A DNA stretch of 64,000 bases from positions 62,001-126,000 of the forward strand of contig NZ_BOOK01000031.1 in the NCBI RefSeq assembly GCF_016863195.1. The letters run 5' to 3'. The position numbers were made by a program, and so were the translations under genes. Below the pieces are notes generated by a model. It saw only the letters and a program-made list of their open reading frames with translations. It did no database searches and was not told the origin of the DNA. The stretch comes from Paraplanobispora takensis. Its GTDB lineage: Bacteria; Actinomycetota; Actinomycetes; Streptosporangiales; Streptosporangiaceae. The first letter of the stretch is position 1; each line of letters starts with the position of its first letter. Positions 7,528-16,339 of this stretch are shown one piece after another.

Positions 7528-9104
7528 GCTCCGGAAGTACCACCTTCGAGCACCCGGCCGGGTTCGTCGCCTTCGTGGGCGCGGGACCGGGCGACGAGGG
7601 CCTGCTCACGTTGCGCGGGGCCGACCTGCTGTCGAAGGCCGACGCCGTCGTGCTCGACAAGGAGGTCTACGGCCCGCTGCTGCGTCACTGCCGTGAGGAC
7701 GTCGAGATCCTCGACGCGGCGGAGGAGGACGTCGTCTCGCTCAGAGCCGTCGCGGCCGCCAAGGAAGGGCGGTGCGTCGTACGGCTGTGCGCGGGCGACC
7801 CGATGTTCTTCTCCTCGATCACCGAGGAGGTCGCGGCCTGCGCCAAGGCGGAGGTGGACTTCGAGATCGTCCCCGGCGTCCCGCCGGCGACGGCGGTGCT
7901 GACCTACGCGGGCATCCCCGCCGCGGTCTCGGTGCCGGAGTTCCGGGTCGTGGACGCGACGATGGTCGAGGACTGGGGCGCGTACGCGACCGGAGCGGGC
8001 ACCCTGGTGATCTACAACGGGATCGCCGAGGCCGTGGCCATCGGCAAGGCGCTCGTGGCCGCCGGCCGCCCCGACTCGACGCCGGTCGCGATCAGCAGCG
8101 CGGGCACCACCACCGAGCAGTACACCGTGGTGACCACGCTCGCCCGCATGGCGCCCGACCTCAAGCACGCCGGGATGACCGAGCCCGGGCTGATCGTGGT
8201 CGGCGAGGCCGTGAGCCTGCGCGACCGGCTGTCGTGGTTCGAGACCAAGCCGCTGTTCGGCTGGCGGGTGCTCGTGCCCAGGACCAAGGAGCAGTCCGCG
8301 GGCCTGGTCGAGCAGCTGCGCTCCTACGGCGCGGTGCCCGAGGAGGTCCCGACGATCTCCGTCGAGCCGCCCCGCACCCCGCAGCAGATGGACCGGGCGA
8401 TCAAGGGCCTGGTCACCGGGCGCTACGAGTGGGTGGCCTTCACCAGCGCGAACGCGGTCAAGGCGGTCCGCGAGAAGTTCGAAGAGTACGGCCTGGACGC
8501 CCGCGCGTTCGCCGGGCTGAAGGTCGCCGCCGTGGGCGAGGCCACCGCGCGGGCCCTGGTGGAGTTCGGGGTCAAGCCGGACCTGGTCCCGACCGGCGAG
8601 CAGTCGTCGGAGGGCCTGCTGGAGGAGTGGCCGCCGTACGACTCGATGCTCGACCCGATCAACCGGGTCCTGCTGCCGCGTGCCGACATCGCCACCGAGG
8701 CGCTGGTGGCGGGCCTGACCGAGCTCGGCTGGGAGTGCGACGACGTCACCGCCTACCGGACCGTGCGCGCCGCCCCGCCGCCCGCGCCGATCCGGGAGGC
8801 GATCAAGGGAGGCGGCTTCGACGCGGTGCTGTTCACCTCCTCCAGCACGGTGCGCAACCTGGTGGGCATCGCCGGCAAGCCGCACAACGTCACGGTGATC
8901 GCCGCGATCGGCCCGCAGACCGCCAAGGCGGCCGAGGAGTTCGGCCTGCGCGTCGACGTCATGGCCGACAAAGCGTCGGCTTCGGCGCTCGCGGCGGCCC
9001 TTGCCGAGTATGGTGCCAAGCAGCGGCAGGCCGCGCTGGCGGCCGGAGACGTTCCCCGCAGGCCCTCCCAGAACAGGCGAGGGGCCCGGCGCCGCGCCAA
9101 GTGA
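7524..9104 (+). CDS. hemD: Uroporphyrinogen-III C-methyltransferase / synthase fusion
   Basis: 526 residues starting at TTG 7524, which overlaps the hemC stop by 4 bp. The N-terminal half (about 12-250) is a CobA/SUMT-type SAM methyltransferase: VGAGPGDEGLLTLRGADLL, VVRLCAGDPMFFSS, and VPGVPPATAVLTYAGIP. The C-terminal half (about 255-495) is uroporphyrinogen-III synthase, with VAFTSANAVKAV and a conserved FTSSSTVRNLVG stretch. Such fusions are usual in actinobacteria and let one protein close the ring and, if the first domain is active, divert to siroheme/cobalamin. The end is basic and low in complexity. Confidence 0.95.
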   Translation: MSSGSTTFEHPAGFVAFVGAGPGDEGLLTLRGADLLSKADAVVLDKEVYGPLLRHCREDVEILDAAEEDVVSLRAVAAAKEGRCVVRLCAGDPMFFSSITEEVAACAKAEVDFEIVPGVPPATAVLTYAGIPAAVSVPEFRVVDATMVEDWGAYATGAGTLVIYNGIAEAVAIGKALVAAGRPDSTPVAISSAGTTTEQYTVVTTLARMAPDLKHAGMTEPGLIVVGEAVSLRDRLSWFETKPLFGWRVLVPRTKEQSAGLVEQLRSYGAVPEEVPTISVEPPRTPQQMDRAIKGLVTGRYEWVAFTSANAVKAVREKFEEYGLDARAFAGLKVAAVGEATARALVEFGVKPDLVPTGEQSSEGLLEEWPPYDSMLDPINRVLLPRADIATEALVAGLTELGWECDDVTAYRTVRAAPPPAPIREAIKGGGFDAVLFTSSSTVRNLVGIAGKPHNVTVIAAIGPQTAKAAEEFGLRVDVMADKASASALAAALAEYGAKQRQAALAAGDVPRRPSQNRRGARRRAK

Positions 9105-9121
9105 CCCCGAGTGGAGACATC

Positions 9122-10105
9122 ATGACCGCCCAGTTCCCCGTGGCGCGCCCGCGCAGGCTCCGCCGTACCGCGCCGATGCGCCGGATGGTGGCAGGGACCA
9201 GGCTGCACCCGTCGGAGCTGATCCTGCCGATGTTCGTCAAGGAGGGCATCGGCGAGCCGAGCCCGATCGGCTCGATGCCCGGGGTGTTCCAGCACACCCG
9301 CGACTCGCTGCGCAAGGCCGCCCACGAGGCGGCCGAGGCGGGGGTCGGCGGGCTCATCCTGTTCGGCATCCCGCAGACGAAGGACGCCCGGGGCTCGGCG
9401 GGTGACGACCCGGCCGGGATCGTCCAGCAGGCGGTGGCCGACCTGGTCTCCGACGTCGGGGACACGATGGTCGTGATGACCGACACCTGCCTGGACGAGT
9501 TCACCGACCACGGTCACTGCGGCATCCTCACGCCCGGGGGCGAGGTCGACAACGACGCCACCCTGGAGCGCTACGCGGCCGTCGCGGTGGCCCAGGCACG
9601 GGCGGGGTCGCAGGTCATCGCGCCGAGCGGGATGATGGACGGCCAGGTCGCCGCCATCCGCGCGGCGCTGGACGCCGACGGCTTCGAGCAGGTCCCGATC
9701 CTGGCCTACTCGGTGAAGTACGCCTCGGCGCTCTACGGCCCGTTCCGCGAGGCCGCCGAGTGCGCGCCGCAGTTCGGCGACCGCAGCGCCTACCAGCAGG
9801 ACCCCGCCGGCCCGGTCGGCGAGGCCCTGCGCGAGATCCGTCTCGATCTGGAGGAGGGCGCGGACGCGGTGATGGTCAAGCCGGCCATGCTCTACCTCGA
9901 CATCCTGCGCCAGGTGCGCGACCTGGTGGACGTGCCGGTGGCGGCCTACCAGGTCAGCGGCGAGTACGCCATGATCGAGGCCGCGGCGGCGAACGGCTGG
10001 ATCGACCGGAACCGGGCCATCACGGAGTCCCTGGTGGCGATCCGCCGCGCCGGAGCCGACATGATCCTCACCTACTGGGCCACCGAGGTCGCCAGGAGTA
10101 TGTAA
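9122..10105 (+). CDS. hemB: Delta-aminolevulinic acid dehydratase
   Basis: 327 residues; condenses two 5-aminolevulinates to porphobilinogen. Schiff-base lysines are visible in LAYSVKYASALYGPF and VMVKPAMLYLD. The metal segment reads DTCLDEFTDHGHCG: two of the three cysteines of the zinc type are kept and the middle one is Asp, an intermediate form. The start ATG 9122 follows GGAGA. It lies 17 bp after the hemD fusion gene and closes the hemACDB operon. A short hairpin of ACCCC and GGGGT (10111-10123) just after the stop may act as a weak terminator. Confidence 0.96.
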   Translation: MTAQFPVARPRRLRRTAPMRRMVAGTRLHPSELILPMFVKEGIGEPSPIGSMPGVFQHTRDSLRKAAHEAAEAGVGGLILFGIPQTKDARGSAGDDPAGIVQQAVADLVSDVGDTMVVMTDTCLDEFTDHGHCGILTPGGEVDNDATLERYAAVAVAQARAGSQVIAPSGMMDGQVAAIRAALDADGFEQVPILAYSVKYASALYGPFREAAECAPQFGDRSAYQQDPAGPVGEALREIRLDLEEGADAVMVKPAMLYLDILRQVRDLVDVPVAAYQVSGEYAMIEAAAANGWIDRNRAITESLVAIRRAGADMILTYWATEVARSM

Positions 10106-10315
10106 GCGGTACCCCTCGGGGGTGAGACTCTTCGCACATGCCCAGAACTGGGGGTTTGCCGCATGGAGGTGGGTTGTGTGCGTTAGAGTTCGATGACCGG
10201 TGCGGATGTGTCCGAGGTGGCGTGGACCTCTGAGTGTCTCCCTGATGTCAACCAGAAAGCGGATATATCACCGCATCCGGGTATGACGCGGGGCGCGCGG
10301 ACAACGGAGGACGCA

Positions 10316-10960
10316 ATGGTGGGGGTACCGCTGGCTCGTCGTACCAGGCGACGAGCTCATCCTAAGCAGCAGATCATCACGTCCGTTCTCGAGTACGCCT
10401 CGATGGGCTGGGCGAGCTGTCCCGGGGCACGCCCGCTCCGCAACGGACCGCGTGCCTGTTCCTGTGACCGCGTCGGCTGTCCCGACGCGGGCAGCCACCC
10501 GCTCTCGCGCGCCTGGCAGATGCAGGCCACCACCGACGCCGCGCTGCTCACCCACTGGTGGCAGGGCGAGCCCGAGGCGAACGTGGTCCTCCCCACCGGA
10601 CGCGTCTTCGACGTCTTCGACGTACCCGTGGCCGCCGGGCTCACCGCCCTGGCGGCCATGGACTCCGCCGGGACGGCCTCGGGCCCGGTCGCCGCCAACG
10701 GCGACCGGGTCCTGTTCTATGTGGCCACCCGCAACACCTCCGACGACGAGGACGAGTGGTGGTCCTGCTCGCTGGACTACGGCCCCTCGACCATCGAGGA
10801 GATGCCCGGCCTGCGCTGGCACTGCCGCGACAGCTACGTCCTCGCCCCGCCCTCGATCCTGCCGACCGGCCAGCCCGCCTCGTGGCTGCGTCCCCCGGAC
10901 GGCCGCCCGCTGCCCGACCCGCTCCGCGTCCTCGACGTTCTCGCCGACACCTGCGAATAG
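10316..10960 (+). CDS. Bifunctional primase/polymerase N-terminal domain protein
   Basis: 214 residues. The family is the prim-pol N-terminal domain (archaeo-eukaryotic primase-like) that occurs alone in actinobacteria. Visible features are a basic leader, EYASMGWASCPGARPL, paired cysteines (CSCDRVGC), the acidic DVFDV stretch in the place of the catalytic Asp motif, and a C-terminal YVLAPPS-ILPTG region. The start is the ATG at 10316, preceded by GGAGG; the frame is open for 41 codons upstream without a ribosome site. It sits between hemB and hemL, as in Streptomyces. No helicase domain follows, so a role in replication is doubtful and its function here is unknown. Confidence 0.7.
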   Translation: MVGVPLARRTRRRAHPKQQIITSVLEYASMGWASCPGARPLRNGPRACSCDRVGCPDAGSHPLSRAWQMQATTDAALLTHWWQGEPEANVVLPTGRVFDVFDVPVAAGLTALAAMDSAGTASGPVAANGDRVLFYVATRNTSDDEDEWWSCSLDYGPSTIEEMPGLRWHCRDSYVLAPPSILPTGQPASWLRPPDGRPLPDPLRVLDVLADTCE

Positions 10961-11036
10961 TCCGGGCACGTCACCCGCGGGCGTCATCGCGAGCCCGTGG
11001 CGGGGACCCGGCGTCCCCTCCCCGTAGGCTGGGACG

Positions 11037-12332
11037 GTGAGCCGTACCCAGAACTCCGAGGACCTGTTCGCCCGCGCCCGCGAGATCGTCCCGGGGGGTG
11101 TCAACTCCCCGGTGCGCGCCTTCGGCGCCGTCGGCGGCACGCCCCGTTTCATGGCCTCCGGCCAGGGGCCGTACATCACCGACGTCGACGGCAACCGCTA
11201 CGTCGACCTGGTCTGCTCCTGGGGCCCGATGATCCTGGGGCACCGGCACCCGGCCGTGGTCGAGGCCCTGCAGGAGGCGCTGTCGCACGGCACCTCGTTC
11301 GGCACGGCGACGCCCGGCGAGGTCGAGCTCGCCGAGGAGATCGTCGCCCGGATGGCCCCGGTGGAGAAGGTCCGCCTGGTCAGCTCGGGCACCGAGGCCA
11401 CCATGTCCGCCGTACGGCTGGCGCGCGGCTTCACCGGCCGGTCCAAGGTCGTCAAGTTCGCCGGCTGCTACCACGGTCACGTGGACGCCCTGCTCGCCTC
11501 GGCCGGGTCCGGCCTGGTCACCTTCGGCCTGCCCGACACCCCCGGGGTGACCGGCGCCTCGGCCGCCGACACCGTGGTCCTGCCCTACAACTCCGCCGAG
11601 GCCGTGACCGAGGCCTTCCGGACCTTCGGCGACGAGATCGCCTGCGTGATCACCGAGGCGTGCCCGGCCAACATGGGCGTCGTCCCGCCCGCGGACGGCT
11701 TCAACGCCACGCTCCGCGAGCTGTGCACCGCGCACGGCGCGCTGCTGATCGTCGACGAGGTGCTGACCGGCTTCCGCGTGTCGGCGGCCGGGTGGTACGG
11801 CCTCGACCCGGTGGACGCCGACCTGATGACCTTCGGCAAGGTGATGGGCGGCGGCCTGCCCGCCGCCGCGTTCGGCGGCCGGGCCGAGGTGATGGCCGGC
11901 CTCGCCCCCGAGGGCCCGGTCTACCAGGCCGGCACCCTGTCCGGTAACCCGCTGGCCTGCGCCGCCGGCCTGGCCACGCTGCGCGCCTGCGACGAGGAGG
12001 TCTACGACCGGGTGGACGCCGCCGCCCTGGTCGTCGGCCGCGCCGCCTCCGACGCGCTGGCCGCCGCCGGGGTGCCGCACCGCCTGCAGCGCGCGGGCAG
12101 CCTGTTCTCCGTCTTCTTCACCGACGACCCGGTGACCGACTTCGCCACCGCCCGGACCCAGGACACCGCCGCCTACCGGGCCTTCTTCCACGCCATGCTG
12201 GAGCAGGGCGTCTATCTGCCCCCGTCGGCCTACGAGGCGTGGTTCCTGTCGGCCGCCCACGACGACGAGGCGCTGTCGCGCATCGCCGAGGCCCTGCCGA
12301 TCGCCGCCAAGGCCGCCGCCCAGGCCGGGTGA
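11037..12332 (+). CDS. hemL: Glutamate-1-semialdehyde 2,1-aminomutase
   Basis: 431 residues. PLP enzyme moving the amino group of glutamate-1-semialdehyde to give 5-aminolevulinate, the step after HemA. Seen are [16 protein letters not shown], the PLP phosphate contacts [16 protein letters not shown], the Asp of [11 protein letters not shown] and the Schiff-base Lys268 in [16 protein letters not shown]. The GTG at 11037 lies six bases after a TAGGCT -10 box (11025-11030), so the transcript is probably leaderless. This gives hemL its own promoter although it follows the hem operon. It is convergent with the EamA gene, with 6 bp between the stops. Confidence 0.96.
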   Translation: MSRTQNSEDLFARAREIVPGGVNSPVRAFGAVGGTPRFMASGQGPYITDVDGNRYVDLVCSWGPMILGHRHPAVVEALQEALSHGTSFGTATPGEVELAEEIVARMAPVEKVRLVSSGTEATMSAVRLARGFTGRSKVVKFAGCYHGHVDALLASAGSGLVTFGLPDTPGVTGASAADTVVLPYNSAEAVTEAFRTFGDEIACVITEACPANMGVVPPADGFNATLRELCTAHGALLIVDEVLTGFRVSAAGWYGLDPVDADLMTFGKVMGGGLPAAAFGGRAEVMAGLAPEGPVYQAGTLSGNPLACAAGLATLRACDEEVYDRVDAAALVVGRAASDALAAAGVPHRLQRAGSLFSVFFTDDPVTDFATARTQDTAAYRAFFHAMLEQGVYLPPSAYEAWFLSAAHDDEALSRIAEALPIAAKAAAQAG

Positions 12333-12338
12333 GGGGCC

Positions 12339-13247
12339 CTACGGCTTCTCCGCGACGGCCGCCACGGCCTCTCCCGGCCTCCCGCCGGGGGAGGCGGTAC
12401 GGCGGCGCGGGCGGGTGCCGGCGTACAGGACGCCGGAGAGGATGAGGGCGGCGGCGATCAGTTTGGTGGCCGAGAGGGACTCGCCGGTGGCCAGGGCGGC
12501 CGACGACATGCCGAAGACCGGGACGAGCAGGCTGTAGGGCGCGACCACGGAGGCGTCGTAGCGCTTGAGCAGGAAGCCCCACACGCCGAAGCCGCCCACG
12601 GTGGAGATGAGCGCCACGTAGAGCACCGACAGGCCGCCCTCGACGGAGAGCTCCACCCGGGGAACGCCCTCGACCAGCAGGGACAGCGCCGTCATGGGCA
12701 CCGCGGCGACCGCGCTCAGCCAGATCATGAAACGGAAGGGGTCGGGCGGCGCGGCCTTCCTGACCGCCACGTTCCCCGCGCCCCAGCCCAGGGCCGCCCC
12801 GATGACCAGGAGGAAGGCGCCGACCGGCACGCCGCCGCCCGCGCCCAGGTCGAGCGCCACCAGGGCCAGCCCGGCGAACGCGACCGCCATCCCCGTGACC
12901 TGGCGGCCGGTGATCCGCTCCCGCAGGAAGACGGTCGCCAGGATCGCGGTGAAGACGGCCTGGACCTGGACGACCAGTGAGGTGAGCCCGGCGGGCATGC
13001 CGGCGCGCATGCCCAGGAGCAGCAGGCCGTACTGCGTGACGCCGAGCGTGGCCCCGGCGACGAGGACGCGGCGCCAGGGCACTCCGGGTCCGCCCGCGAA
13101 CAGCAGCGCGGGGAAGGCCGCCAGGGTGAACCGGAGCGCGACGTAGAGCAGCGGCGGGAAATACCTGAGCCCGACCTCCATGACGACGAAGTTGAACCCC
13201 CAGACGGCGGCGAGGCCGAGGGCGAGCAGAACGTGCCGAGTCCGCAT
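12339..13247 (-). CDS. EamA/DMT-family transporter
   Basis: 302 residues with about ten hydrophobic segments in two EamA repeats: the first begins VLLALGLAAVWGFNFVVMEVG, and the second begins near VGAFLLVIGAALGWGAGNV. It is a drug/metabolite-type exporter of unknown substrate in the cytoplasmic membrane. A positively charged tail follows the last segment. It is divergent from the LysR gene with a 73-bp shared promoter region, a common arrangement in which the LysR protein controls the transporter. Confidence 0.88.
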   Translation of the reverse strand: MRTRHVLLALGLAAVWGFNFVVMEVGLRYFPPLLYVALRFTLAAFPALLFAGGPGVPWRRVLVAGATLGVTQYGLLLLGMRAGMPAGLTSLVVQVQAVFTAILATVFLRERITGRQVTGMAVAFAGLALVALDLGAGGGVPVGAFLLVIGAALGWGAGNVAVRKAAPPDPFRFMIWLSAVAAVPMTALSLLVEGVPRVELSVEGGLSVLYVALISTVGGFGVWGFLLKRYDASVVAPYSLLVPVFGMSSAALATGESLSATKLIAAALILSGVLYAGTRPRRRTASPGGRPGEAVAAVAEKP

Positions 13248-13320
13248 CCGCTCAGGATGATCTCAGGGAACACTTCAGCACAAGCAAGAATTTCTGATGC
13301 CGGTCATTTAGAATCGCTAC

Positions 13321-14241
13321 ATGCTTGACCTCAACCGGTTGAAGGCCCTGCACGCCGTGTCCGTGTACGGATCGGTGGGCGCGGCGGCCGACGCTCTCAT
13401 GGTGACCCCCTCGGCGGTCTCGCAGCAGCTGGCCAAGCTGGAGCGGGAGACCGGTGCGACCCTGCTGGAGCGCAACGGCCGGGGGGTGCGGCTGACCGAC
13501 GCCGCCGGGTTGCTGGCCGACCACGCCGGGCGCATCCTCGCCCTGGTGGAGACCGCCGAGGCCGACTTCGAGGCGCTGCGCGGGGAGGTCGTGGGGCGGC
13601 TGAGCATCGGCGCGTTCCCCACGGCCGCGCGGGGGCTGATGCCGCAGGCGCTGCTGCGGCTGCGCGAGCACCACCCGGACCTGAGCCTCCAGCTCCACGA
13701 GCGCGAGCCGGAGCGGCAGCTGCGCGAGGTGGCGCGGGGCGAGCTCGACCTGGCGGTGATCCAGGACTGGGTGAACCGGCCGATGGCCGTCCCGGAGGGG
13801 CTGTCCAGGGCGACGCTCTTCGACGACATCGCCGACGCGATCCTGCCCGCGGACCACCGGCTGGCCGGCCGCCCCGAGATCGAGCTGTCCGAGCTGTCCG
13901 ACGACCTGTGGATCAGCGGGTCGCCCGGGACGGTCTGCCACGACTGGCTGGTCTACACGCTGCGCGCGGCCGAGCTGGAGCCGGAGATCAGCTGCATGGC
14001 GGATGAGTATCCGACCCAGCTCACCCTCGTCGCCGCCCGGCAGGGATGCGCGATCATCCCCCGCCTCGGCCGCGACTTCATGCCCGAGGGGGTGCGGGCC
14101 GTGCCTCTCCGTCCCCGCCCGACCCGCAGGATCTACGCGGTCTGGCGGAGCGACGCGGCCCGCCGCCCGGCGATCCGCGCCGCCGTCGAGGCGCTCAAGG
14201 CCGTCTCCGCCGAGCGGCTGCAGCTTCAGGTCCCCGCGTGA
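13321..14241 (+). CDS. LysR-family transcriptional regulator
   Basis: 306 residues. The N-terminal winged helix (1-60) shows LDLNRLKALHAVSVYGSVG and TPSAVSQQLAKLERETG. The C-terminal periplasmic-binding-protein-like effector domain starts at VVGRLSIGAFPTAARGL. The inducer is unknown. The adjacent divergent EamA transporter is the likely target. The ATG at 13321 starts exactly at the conserved LysR N-terminus. The gene ends 72 bp before the cytochrome c maturation cluster. Confidence 0.92.
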   Translation: MLDLNRLKALHAVSVYGSVGAAADALMVTPSAVSQQLAKLERETGATLLERNGRGVRLTDAAGLLADHAGRILALVETAEADFEALRGEVVGRLSIGAFPTAARGLMPQALLRLREHHPDLSLQLHEREPERQLREVARGELDLAVIQDWVNRPMAVPEGLSRATLFDDIADAILPADHRLAGRPEIELSELSDDLWISGSPGTVCHDWLVYTLRAAELEPEISCMADEYPTQLTLVAARQGCAIIPRLGRDFMPEGVRAVPLRPRPTRRIYAVWRSDAARRPAIRAAVEALKAVSAERLQLQVPA

Positions 14242-14267
14242 GCACACGACGCGCCCCGTCTGACGGT

Positions 14268-14304
14268 GATCGCTGTGATAGCGATCGCTACCAATGGGTA
14301 GGCT
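14268..14304 (+). promoter_or_regulatory. Promoter with GATCGCT operator repeats
   Basis: Half-sites GATCGCT (14268-14274), AGCGATC (14280-14286) and GATCGCT (14284-14290) form one spaced inverted repeat and one 12-bp perfect palindrome, TAGCGATCGCTA (14279-14290). They end 8 bp before a -10-like TAGGCT (14299-14304), which is nine bases from the ATG at 14314. They occupy the -35 region of the cytochrome c maturation operon, so a dimeric regulator is likely to act here. The regulator is unknown. Confidence 0.5.
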
Positions 14305-14313
14305 GACGACACC

Positions 14314-14952
14314 ATGGCTGAGACCACTGTCGTTCACCTCCTGCGCCACGGCGAGGTCCACAACCCCGCCAACGTCCTGTACGGCAGGCTGCCGGACTAT
14401 CACCTGTCGGAGAACGGCAGGCAGATGGCCGAGACCGTCGCCAAGTCGGTCGCCGGCCGCGACGTCGTCGCCCTGTTCTCCTCCCCGCTGGAGCGGGCCC
14501 AGGAGACCGCCGAGCCGCTCGCGGAGACCTTCGGCCTGGAGGTCGTGCTCGACGAGCGGCTCATCGAGGCCGCCAACGTCTTCGAGGGCGTCTCCGTCGG
14601 CAACGGCGACGGCGTCTTCCGCAACCCCCGCTACTACCGCCACCTGTGGAACCCGATGCGCCCCTCCTGGGGCGAGCCGTACGCCCGGGTGGTCGCGCGG
14701 ATGAGAGGGGCGATCCTGGCCGCCCGCGCCGCGGCGCGCGGCCACGAGGCGATCCTGGTCAGCCACCAGCTCCCCATCTGGATCATCAGGCTCGCGGCGG
14801 AGGGCCGGCGGCTCCCGCACGACCCGCGCCGCAGGCAGTGCGGGCTCGCCAGCCTCACCACCTTCACCTTCGAGGGAGATCGCCTGGCCAGCGTGGGGTA
14901 CGGCGAGCCGGCGGCCGCGCTCGTCAGGCGCCCCACTGTGCCGGGCGCCTGA
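14314..14952 (+). CDS. Histidine phosphatase family protein
   Basis: 212 residues of the phosphoglycerate-mutase-like superfamily. The catalytic RHG motif (HLLRHGEVHNPANV) has His12. SSPLERAQETAEPLA follows, and the second catalytic His is in ILVSHQLPIW. The acceptor substrate is unknown. It leads the cluster phosphatase-TlpA-CcdA-ResB-CcsA, the same order as Rv0525-Rv0529 in Mycobacterium tuberculosis, with hemL upstream in both. A probable -10 box lies nine bases before the ATG, so the message is nearly leaderless. Confidence 0.9.
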   Translation: MAETTVVHLLRHGEVHNPANVLYGRLPDYHLSENGRQMAETVAKSVAGRDVVALFSSPLERAQETAEPLAETFGLEVVLDERLIEAANVFEGVSVGNGDGVFRNPRYYRHLWNPMRPSWGEPYARVVARMRGAILAARAAARGHEAILVSHQLPIWIIRLAAEGRRLPHDPRRRQCGLASLTTFTFEGDRLASVGYGEPAAALVRRPTVPGA

Positions 14953-15007
14953 CTGCGCCGGTAGAGTGACTGCTCTACCGCCTGTAGTACAGGGAGATCT
15001 TCCTCTG

Positions 15008-15580
15008 ATGCGCGCCACACCGTTCGCCGCCGCCGTGCTCGCGCTCGTCGCCGTCGCCGGGTGCGCGGGGAGCCCGTCCTCACAGCCGCAGGCGGGCGAC
15101 ACCCGCTTCGTGGCCGGGGACGGGAAGGTCACCCTGTTCGAGGCGGGCGAGCGCAAGACCGCCCCCGCGGTGGAGGGCGAGACGCTCGACGGCGGCACCG
15201 CCTCGCTCGGCGCGCACAAGGGCAAGGTCGTCGTGATCAACTTCTGGGCGTCCTGGTGCGCGCCCTGCCGCGCCGAGGCTCCGGTGCTCAAGGACATCGC
15301 CGCCACGACCAAGGCGGACGGCGTGGAGTTCCTCGGCGTCGACTTCAAGGACCGCAAGGCCGACGCGCTGGCCTTCGAGCGCAGCCACCAGTCCGGCTAC
15401 CCGAGCATCTTCGACCAGCCGGGCAAGGTGGCGCTCGCCTTCCAGGGCACGGTCCCCCCGGCGGCGATCCCCTCGACTCTGATCATCGACCGCCAGGGCC
15501 GCATCGCCGCCCGCGCCCTCGGCGCGGTCAAGTACAGCGACCTGCTCGACGCGGTCACCAAGGTCAGCGATGAGAAGTAG
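15008..15580 (+). CDS. TlpA/ResA-like thioredoxin lipoprotein
   Basis: 190 residues. A signal peptide with lipobox VAGC (Cys at about 18) predicts a membrane-anchored extracytoplasmic lipoprotein. The thioredoxin fold carries the redox motif WCAPC in INFWASWCAPCRAEAP and a cis-Pro region (VPPAAIPST). TlpA/ResA proteins reduce apocytochrome c cysteines before heme attachment, receiving electrons from CcdA, the next gene. The start at 15008 is chosen over an in-frame codon 14 triplets earlier because it gives a proper signal peptide and has GGGAG upstream. Confidence 0.92.
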   Translation: MRATPFAAAVLALVAVAGCAGSPSSQPQAGDTRFVAGDGKVTLFEAGERKTAPAVEGETLDGGTASLGAHKGKVVVINFWASWCAPCRAEAPVLKDIAATTKADGVEFLGVDFKDRKADALAFERSHQSGYPSIFDQPGKVALAFQGTVPPAAIPSTLIIDRQGRIAARALGAVKYSDLLDAVTKVSDEK

Positions 15581-15604
15581 GAGCGCGCCACCGGAGCCGC
15601 GGCG

Positions 15605-16339
15605 ATGAGCGCCGACCTGGCCGGCACGGTCGCCGGCGGCTCGCTCGCCCTGGCGCTGCCGATCGCGGTGGCGGCGGGGCTGGTGTCGTTCCTGTCGCCG
15701 TGCGTGCTGCCCCTGGTCCCCGGATACCTGTCGTACGTGACCGGGATGAGCGAGGACCCCAAGCGGGGCCGCATGGTCACCGGGATCGTGCTGTTCGTCC
15801 TCGGATTCGCCACGGTGTTCGTGGCCGGCGGGGCGCTCGCCGGGAGCCTCGGCGCGGTGCTGTTCGGCAACGCCGAGATCATCACCCGGGTGCTGGGCGT
15901 GCTCACCATCGTGCTGGGCCTGGCCTTCATGGGCGCGATCCCCGGCATCCAGCGCGATTTCCGCATCCACCGGCTCCCGGCCGCGGGGCTGGCCGGGGCG
16001 CCGCTGCTCGGCCTGGTGTTCGGCCTGGGCTGGACCCCCTGCATCGGCCCCACGCTCGCGGTGGTGCTCACCCTCGGGGTGAACGAGGGCAGCGCCGGTC
16101 GCGGCGCGCTGCTCGCCTTCGCCTACGCGCTCGGCCTCGGCCTGCCGTTCGTGGCGGCCGGACTGGCCTACCGCAAGGCCCTGCACACCTTCAAGGCGGT
16201 CCGCCGCCACTCCCAGCTGATCACACGGGTGGGCGGGGCCATGCTGGTCGCCGTCGGCCTGCTGCTCGTCACCGGGCTCTGGACGGAGCTGATCGCGGCG
16301 ATGCAGGCGTGGATCGGCGGATTCCAGCCGGTGATCTGA
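15605..16339 (+). CDS. ccdA: Cytochrome c biogenesis protein CcdA
   Basis: 244 residues with six membrane segments. It passes electrons from cytoplasmic thioredoxin across the membrane to ResA/TlpA. The two redox cysteines sit in the paired motifs FLSPCVLPLVPGYLSYVTG and GWTPCIGPTLAVVL, diagnostic for CcdA. It follows the TlpA gene by 24 bp and its stop overlaps the resB start (TGATG), so the genes are co-translated. Confidence 0.95.
   Translation: MSADLAGTVAGGSLALALPIAVAAGLVSFLSPCVLPLVPGYLSYVTGMSEDPKRGRMVTGIVLFVLGFATVFVAGGALAGSLGAVLFGNAEIITRVLGVLTIVLGLAFMGAIPGIQRDFRIHRLPAAGLAGAPLLGLVFGLGWTPCIGPTLAVVLTLGVNEGSAGRGALLAFAYALGLGLPFVAAGLAYRKALHTFKAVRRHSQLITRVGGAMLVAVGLLLVTGLWTELIAAMQAWIGGFQPVI

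Noticed and set aside
6579-8885. Long minus-strand frame across hemC-hemD
   Set aside because: Shadow frame; the plus strand encodes intact heme enzymes with overlapping starts and stops.
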